A DNA stretch of 18,006 bases from UBA3774 sp045600025 (GTDB taxonomy: Bacteria; Bacillota; Clostridia; Lachnospirales; Lachnospiraceae), in contig JAZRXC010000022.1 of NCBI GenBank assembly GCA_045600025.1, positions 1-18,006 on the forward strand, given 5' to 3'. Of the stretch, positions 14,749-18,006 are shown one piece after another; position 1 is the stretch's first letter; the number at the start of each line of letters is the position of its first letter. The notes below the pieces were generated by a model that worked only from the letters and a program-made list of their open reading frames with translations, did no database searches and had not been told where the DNA came from. The translations under genes were made by a program, and so were the position numbers.

Positions 14749-15114
14749 ATGACAAAAAAAGAAAATCCTGAACTTTTTGAACTAACAAAAAAAGCAAAAA
14801 AATATATTCCCGAAAGGGCGGCTTACTTTGCACCGATTGTCGGGGTGAAGTACGGCAGAATTACCATACGCCATCAGCGTTCGCGCTGGGGGAGCTGCTC
14901 TGCCGCGGGCAATCTGAACTTTAACTGCCTGCTTATGCTTGCTCCGCCGGAAGTTATAGACAGCGTAGTGGTGCATGAACTTTGCCATTTGAAAGTAATG
15001 AATCATTCTAAAAAATTTTATGATGAAGTCCTTAGGGTAATGCCGGAATACCGCACCGCTCACAAGTGGCTGAAGAATCACGGACGTGAGCTTATGAAGT
15101 ATTTAAATCAGTAA
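14749..15114 (+). CDS. Short YgjP/DUF45-type zinc metalloprotease-like protein
   Basis: A 121-residue protein carrying the core of the YgjP/DUF45 family, related to SprT- and M48-like metallopeptidases. RSRWGSCSAAGNLNFN is the family hallmark; the zinc site is HELCH (residues 76-80), with H86 (MNHSKKF) as the likely third ligand. Full-length relatives are commonly about 170-230 residues, so this lacks much of the N-terminal half; an in-frame stop sits 22 bases before the ATG, so there is no longer version here. No close ribosome binding site is visible; GAGGAG lies inside the guaB terminator, about 17 bases away. It may be translated poorly, or from a non-canonical site. A nickname-level function is not known; protease activity is untested. 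Confidence 0.8.
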   Translation: MTKKENPELFELTKKAKKYIPERAAYFAPIVGVKYGRITIRHQRSRWGSCSAAGNLNFNCLLMLAPPEVIDSVVVHELCHLKVMNHSKKFYDEVLRVMPEYRTAHKWLKNHGRELMKYLNQ

Positions 15115-15137
15115 TATAATAATAATCAGTACATAAT

Positions 15138-15170
15138 AAAACCGAGGTGTAAATCCACCTCGGTTTTTAT
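15138..15170. terminator. Bidirectional terminator between the YgjP-like gene and the ABC operon
   Basis: AAAACCGAGGTG (15138-15149) pairs with CACCTCGGTTTT (15156-15167), a perfect 12-bp stem with a TAAATC loop. Its A-rich left and T-rich right flanks allow use on both strands, and the genes converge here. Confidence 0.92.
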
Positions 15171-15182
15171 ATTGATAGTAGT

Positions 15183-16172
15183 TTATCTGTCTTCTCTGAA
15201 GTAAGGTAGTCCAAGACTTGCAGGAGGTTGATTCTCGCGCCTGTTCCTGACGGAAGTGATAATCAGTACGAGAATAGTCATCAGATAAGGAAGCATCTTG
15301 TAGAGCTCCTTAATGGCGAAATCAGTGCCTGTAGGAATGAAGATATACAGAATGTAGAGACCACCGAAGAGGATAGAAGCAAAGATGCTGACTGTAGGAC
15401 GCCAGATGGTGAATATAACGAGCGCAATGGCGAGCCAACCGCGATCGCCGAAAGCATCATTTGACCAAACGCCGCAAGCGTAGTCCATTACATAGAAGAG
15501 TCCGCCGAGACCGGATATCATAGAACCTACACAAGTAGAGATGTATTTATATCTGGTAACATTAAGACCTGCTGCATCAGCGGTGGCAGGGTTTTCACCT
15601 ACTGCTCGAAGGTTAAGACCGATGCGGGACTTCTTAAGAAACATTCCTGCAATGATTGCAATAATGATTGCGAGGTATGCAAGGAAACTGTATGAGAAGA
15701 AAATCTGTCCGACAGCACCCATGTCCTGAGCAAACGGAAGAGTTGTCTTGAACATCTGTGAGGTCTTTGTAAGGGCAATAGAAGGAACATCAGCGCCGGA
15801 AAGCTTAATAAGTGAACCGCCGAAGAAGTTACCGAAGCCTACACCGAAAGTGGTAAGCGCAAGACCGGTTACGTTCTGATTTGCCCTTAAAGTAACAGTA
15901 AGGAAGCAGTAAAGCAGTCCGACGAGAAGTGAACCGACAAGGCAGCAGAGCATTGGGATTAAAATGCCGAGGAAGGCATTCATATTATTGCCTGCAGCCT
16001 GCTCATACATAAAGCCGCCGATTACACCGCATATACCTCCGACGTACATAATACCTGCGGTACCGAGGTTAAGGTTACCGGATTTTTCGGTAAGGATTTC
16101 ACCTGTACTTCCATACAGAAGAGGAATACTCTGACCTACGGCTCTGGGAATAAAAGAAGCAAAATCAAACAT
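15183..16172 (-). CDS. ABC transporter permease, BMP-type nucleoside/sugar importer (second permease)
   Basis: A 329-residue polytopic permease of the BPD_transp_2 fold, as in RbsC-like and NupQ/YufQ-type proteins. It would form half of the transmembrane channel for nucleoside or simple-sugar import. Characteristic text includes the N-terminal GQSIPLLYGSTGEILTEKSG, the loop GLTLRA-like RIGLNLRAVGENPATADAAG (cytoplasmic contact for the ATPase) and GLAFVLAL-like segments ending in a hydrophilic RRENQPPASLGLPYF tail. The ATG overlaps the stop of the upstream permease by one base, and AGGAGG precedes it within that gene's end. A terminator follows at 15138-15170, so this is the last gene of the operon. 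Confidence 0.9.
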   Translation of the reverse strand: MFDFASFIPRAVGQSIPLLYGSTGEILTEKSGNLNLGTAGIMYVGGICGVIGGFMYEQAAGNNMNAFLGILIPMLCCLVGSLLVGLLYCFLTVTLRANQNVTGLALTTFGVGFGNFFGGSLIKLSGADVPSIALTKTSQMFKTTLPFAQDMGAVGQIFFSYSFLAYLAIIIAIIAGMFLKKSRIGLNLRAVGENPATADAAGLNVTRYKYISTCVGSMISGLGGLFYVMDYACGVWSNDAFGDRGWLAIALVIFTIWRPTVSIFASILFGGLYILYIFIPTGTDFAIKELYKMLPYLMTILVLIITSVRNRRENQPPASLGLPYFREDR

Positions 16173-17269
16173 TATTTTTCCTCCTCCTTCTTTGCAGGTT
16201 TATTAAAGTGTACATGGTAGTTAATAAAGAACTCACAACCAAGGATAAAGAACAAGATTATTCCGGTAAGGATATCACCGAATGCCTGGTTAAGACCGAA
16301 GGTACTGGATATCTCTGCCGCACCGCGTTCCAGGAAAACTATAAGGAAACTGGTGAGAATCATACCGAAGGGATTGAACTTGGCAAGCCAGGCAACCATA
16401 ACGGCCGTAAATCCGCGATTATTGGCCAGTGTAGTCGTAAGGGTATGATTAGTGCCTGCTGACAGTAAGAAGCCTGCAAGACCGCAAATAGCGCCTGAGA
16501 GAGCAAGCGTACGAAGTACAACCTTACCGACCTTGATACCGATGTAGCGAGCAGTATTTTCACTTTCACCTACAACGGCTACTTCATAGCCGTGCTTGGT
16601 GTATTTCATGTAAACGTACATAAATACTGTTACCAGGATAACTACTATTGCATTGATGAGGTATTTGTTGCCAAACAGTGCGGGAACCCAACCGGCTTCG
16701 GTATTCGGATTGATGATACCGATATTACCGGAACCCTTGGGATTCTCCCAGATAATTACGAAGTATGCAACTATCTGCGTCGCAACGTAGTTCATCATCA
16801 GAGTAAACAAGGTTTCATTTGTGTTCCATTTTGCTTTGAAGAAAGCGGGGATAAGTGCCCAAATCATACCTGCAAGAACTGCAGTAGCGAGTTCAACGAT
16901 GATAAGCAGCCATCCCGGAAGAATATCGGACAGGCATATCATACAAGCTGATGCAGCAAGTGCGCCGGCAAGAGCCTGGCCGTCACCACCGAGGTTCCAG
17001 AAATGCATACGGAAAGCGGGAGCAAGTGCAAGTGCGAAGCATAAAAGCATTGCCATGTTCTGTATGAGCATCCACAGACGTCTTGAAGTTCCGAAGGATG
17101 CGGAAATCATAGATCCGTATACATCAAAAGGATTAAGCCCGGTTACAATAGTTGTAATAAGCGCACATACGAGGAGCGCAAGAATAATTGCAGCTGCACG
17201 TATTGCCGAAGATTTTGCGAAGGAAATATCCTTACGTCTTGTAATATGGATAAGAGGTTTTTTATTCAT
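16172..17269 (-). CDS. ABC transporter permease, BMP-type nucleoside/sugar importer (first permease)
   Basis: A 365-residue permease of the same family as its downstream partner, resembling NupP/YufP. Residues 1-20 are basic, then a long hydrophobic helix (AAIILALLVCALITTIVTGL). It contains NLGGDGQALAGALAAS, MNYVATQIVAYF, GYEVAVVGESENTARYIGIK (the coupling-helix region) and GFTAVMVAWLAKFNPFGM. The ATG at 17269 is chosen because GGGAGGT lies about seven bases upstream; an in-frame ATG at 17287 would place its own start within the ATPase gene and lacks a good site. It overlaps the end of the ATPase gene by eight bases, so the three genes are translationally coupled. Confidence 0.9.
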   Translation of the reverse strand: MNKKPLIHITRRKDISFAKSSAIRAAAIILALLVCALITTIVTGLNPFDVYGSMISASFGTSRRLWMLIQNMAMLLCFALALAPAFRMHFWNLGGDGQALAGALAASACMICLSDILPGWLLIIVELATAVLAGMIWALIPAFFKAKWNTNETLFTLMMNYVATQIVAYFVIIWENPKGSGNIGIINPNTEAGWVPALFGNKYLINAIVVILVTVFMYVYMKYTKHGYEVAVVGESENTARYIGIKVGKVVLRTLALSGAICGLAGFLLSAGTNHTLTTTLANNRGFTAVMVAWLAKFNPFGMILTSFLIVFLERGAAEISSTFGLNQAFGDILTGIILFFILGCEFFINYHVHFNKPAKKEEEK

Positions 17270-18006
17270 TCTGTGCACCTCCCACATGAGTCATTAGCAT
17301 ACCGATTTCCTGCTTGTCAGCAGTACGTCCGTCTAAGATACCACTGATTTTGCCACCGCACAGAACCATGATTCTGTCGCACAGTCCGAGCATAACATCA
17401 AGATCCTCGCCGACGAATACTACGGCAACACCGTTTTCTTTTTGCTTATTAATTAAATCGTAAATGGTGTATGAGGCGTTAATATCAAGTCCGCGCACAA
17501 CGTAAGCGGTTAAAAGAACAGTGGGAGAGGTAGCGATTTCACGGCCAACCAGAATCTTCTGAACATTTCCGCCGGAGAGCTTGCGTACCACTGTGTCAAT
17601 ACTCGGGGTATTAACATCAAGATCCTTAACTACCTGCTTAGCAAGTTCGTGGGGACGCTTGCGGTTAGTAAGCCATGAATTGCCGCTGCGGTAGGAGCGG
17701 AGCATCATATTGTCGGCCAGGTCCATATTTCCCACAAGACCCATACCGAGACGGTCCTCCGGCACAAATGAAAGCCGAACACCGAGTTCACGAATCTGCA
17801 TAGGTGTTTTGTTGCGCAGGTTTTCGGCTGCGCCGTTAGTCGGATTATTATAGATAATCTCGCCGCCGTTTATGGGCTGCAGACCCGCAATGGCCTCTAA
17901 AAGTTCGCGCTGACCTCTGCCGGCAATACCTGCTATGCCGAGAATTTCGCCGCTTTTTGCAGTAAAAGTGATGTCATCAAGTACTTTGACACCGTCGGCA
18001 TTTACG
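17262..18006 (-). CDS. ABC transporter ATPase, second nucleotide-binding domain (partial, 5' end outside window)
   Basis: The frame is open to the window edge and continues beyond it. The visible 247 residues are the second domain of a fused double-NBD ATPase (NupO/YufO/RbsA type). It begins VNADGVKVLDDITFTAKSGE; the Walker A-like GIAGIAGRGQREL is the usual degenerate second-site form. LSFVPEDR and the signature LSGGNVQK (visible residues 143-150) follow. The Walker B/D-loop region, bases 17484-17519, reads LLTAYVVRGLD instead of the common LLIAAQPTRGLD, so the proline and threonine are replaced. EDLDVMLGLCDRIMVLCGG is normal. It powers the two permeases downstream; the substrate-binding lipoprotein gene would lie upstream, outside the window. 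Nucleoside substrate is inferred from permease family. Confidence 0.92.
   Translation of the reverse strand, partial: VNADGVKVLDDITFTAKSGEILGIAGIAGRGQRELLEAIAGLQPINGGEIIYNNPTNGAAENLRNKTPMQIRELGVRLSFVPEDRLGMGLVGNMDLADNMMLRSYRSGNSWLTNRKRPHELAKQVVKDLDVNTPSIDTVVRKLSGGNVQKILVGREIATSPTVLLTAYVVRGLDINASYTIYDLINKQKENGVAVVFVGEDLDVMLGLCDRIMVLCGGKISGILDGRTADKQEIGMLMTHVGGAQNE

Noticed and set aside
1..18006. CRISPR array, phage or insertion element
   Set aside because: No regularly spaced repeats, transposase, integrase or terminal inverted repeats were seen; composition looks even.

Overview
The window looks like an ordinary chromosomal segment of a Gram-positive Clostridia-type bacterium (Bacillota, Lachnospiraceae-like by protein flavour; this is inference from protein families, not from a marker tree). 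Support comes from the compact division and cell-wall cluster, strong AGGAGG ribosome binding sites, sigma-A promoters with 17-bp spacers, a glycine riboswitch with an intrinsic terminator, many U-tailed hairpin terminators, and a tRNA without an encoded CCA. The base composition is moderate and looks even throughout; I see no insertion sequence, phage gene, CRISPR array or integrase.

Region 1 (1-6143, + strand) is the end of a dcw cluster: the C-terminus of a class B penicillin-binding protein, mraY, murD, ftsW, an ftsQ/divIB-like gene and ftsZ. Genes before ftsZ overlap or nearly touch. ftsZ has its own sigma-A promoter and a TTG start. murE and murF are not between pbp and mraY, murG and murC are not between ftsW and ftsQ, and ftsA is absent. 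A bidirectional terminator closes the cluster.

Region 2 (6154-9318) holds a divergent pair. On the minus strand is a LarA-family racemase with nearly all known nickel-pincer residues. On the plus strand is a single-aptamer glycine riboswitch with an 8-bp antiterminator that I can draw explicitly. It is predicted to shut off an AGCS-family glycine/alanine:cation symporter when glycine is plentiful. A tRNA-Gly(GCC) with its own promoter follows, and no terminator is visible between the transporter and the tRNA.

Region 3 (9282-11549) is a tenA (thiaminase II) plus sodium:solute symporter operon, probably a thiamine or pyrimidine salvage unit. It is flanked by two nearly identical terminator arms. 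Its leader has an 8-bp tandem repeat and an 18-bp palindrome in place of a TPP riboswitch.

Region 4 (11558-15168) has an LDH2/MDH2-type 2-hydroxyacid dehydrogenase (minus strand), a small unrecognised protein, guaB (IMP dehydrogenase) from a GTG start, and a short YgjP/DUF45 zinc metalloprotease-like gene.

Region 5 (15183-18006, minus strand) is the downstream part of a BMP-type nucleoside/sugar ABC importer operon: the second nucleotide-binding domain of the ATPase (running off the window) and two permeases. guaB and this importer together suggest a purine theme, but they are separate transcription units.

I did not find a convincing wholly new system. The best second looks are the glycine riboswitch that may read through into tRNA-Gly, the repeat/palindrome leader of the tenA unit, the terminator-like repeats flanking that unit, and the unidentified 132-residue protein.
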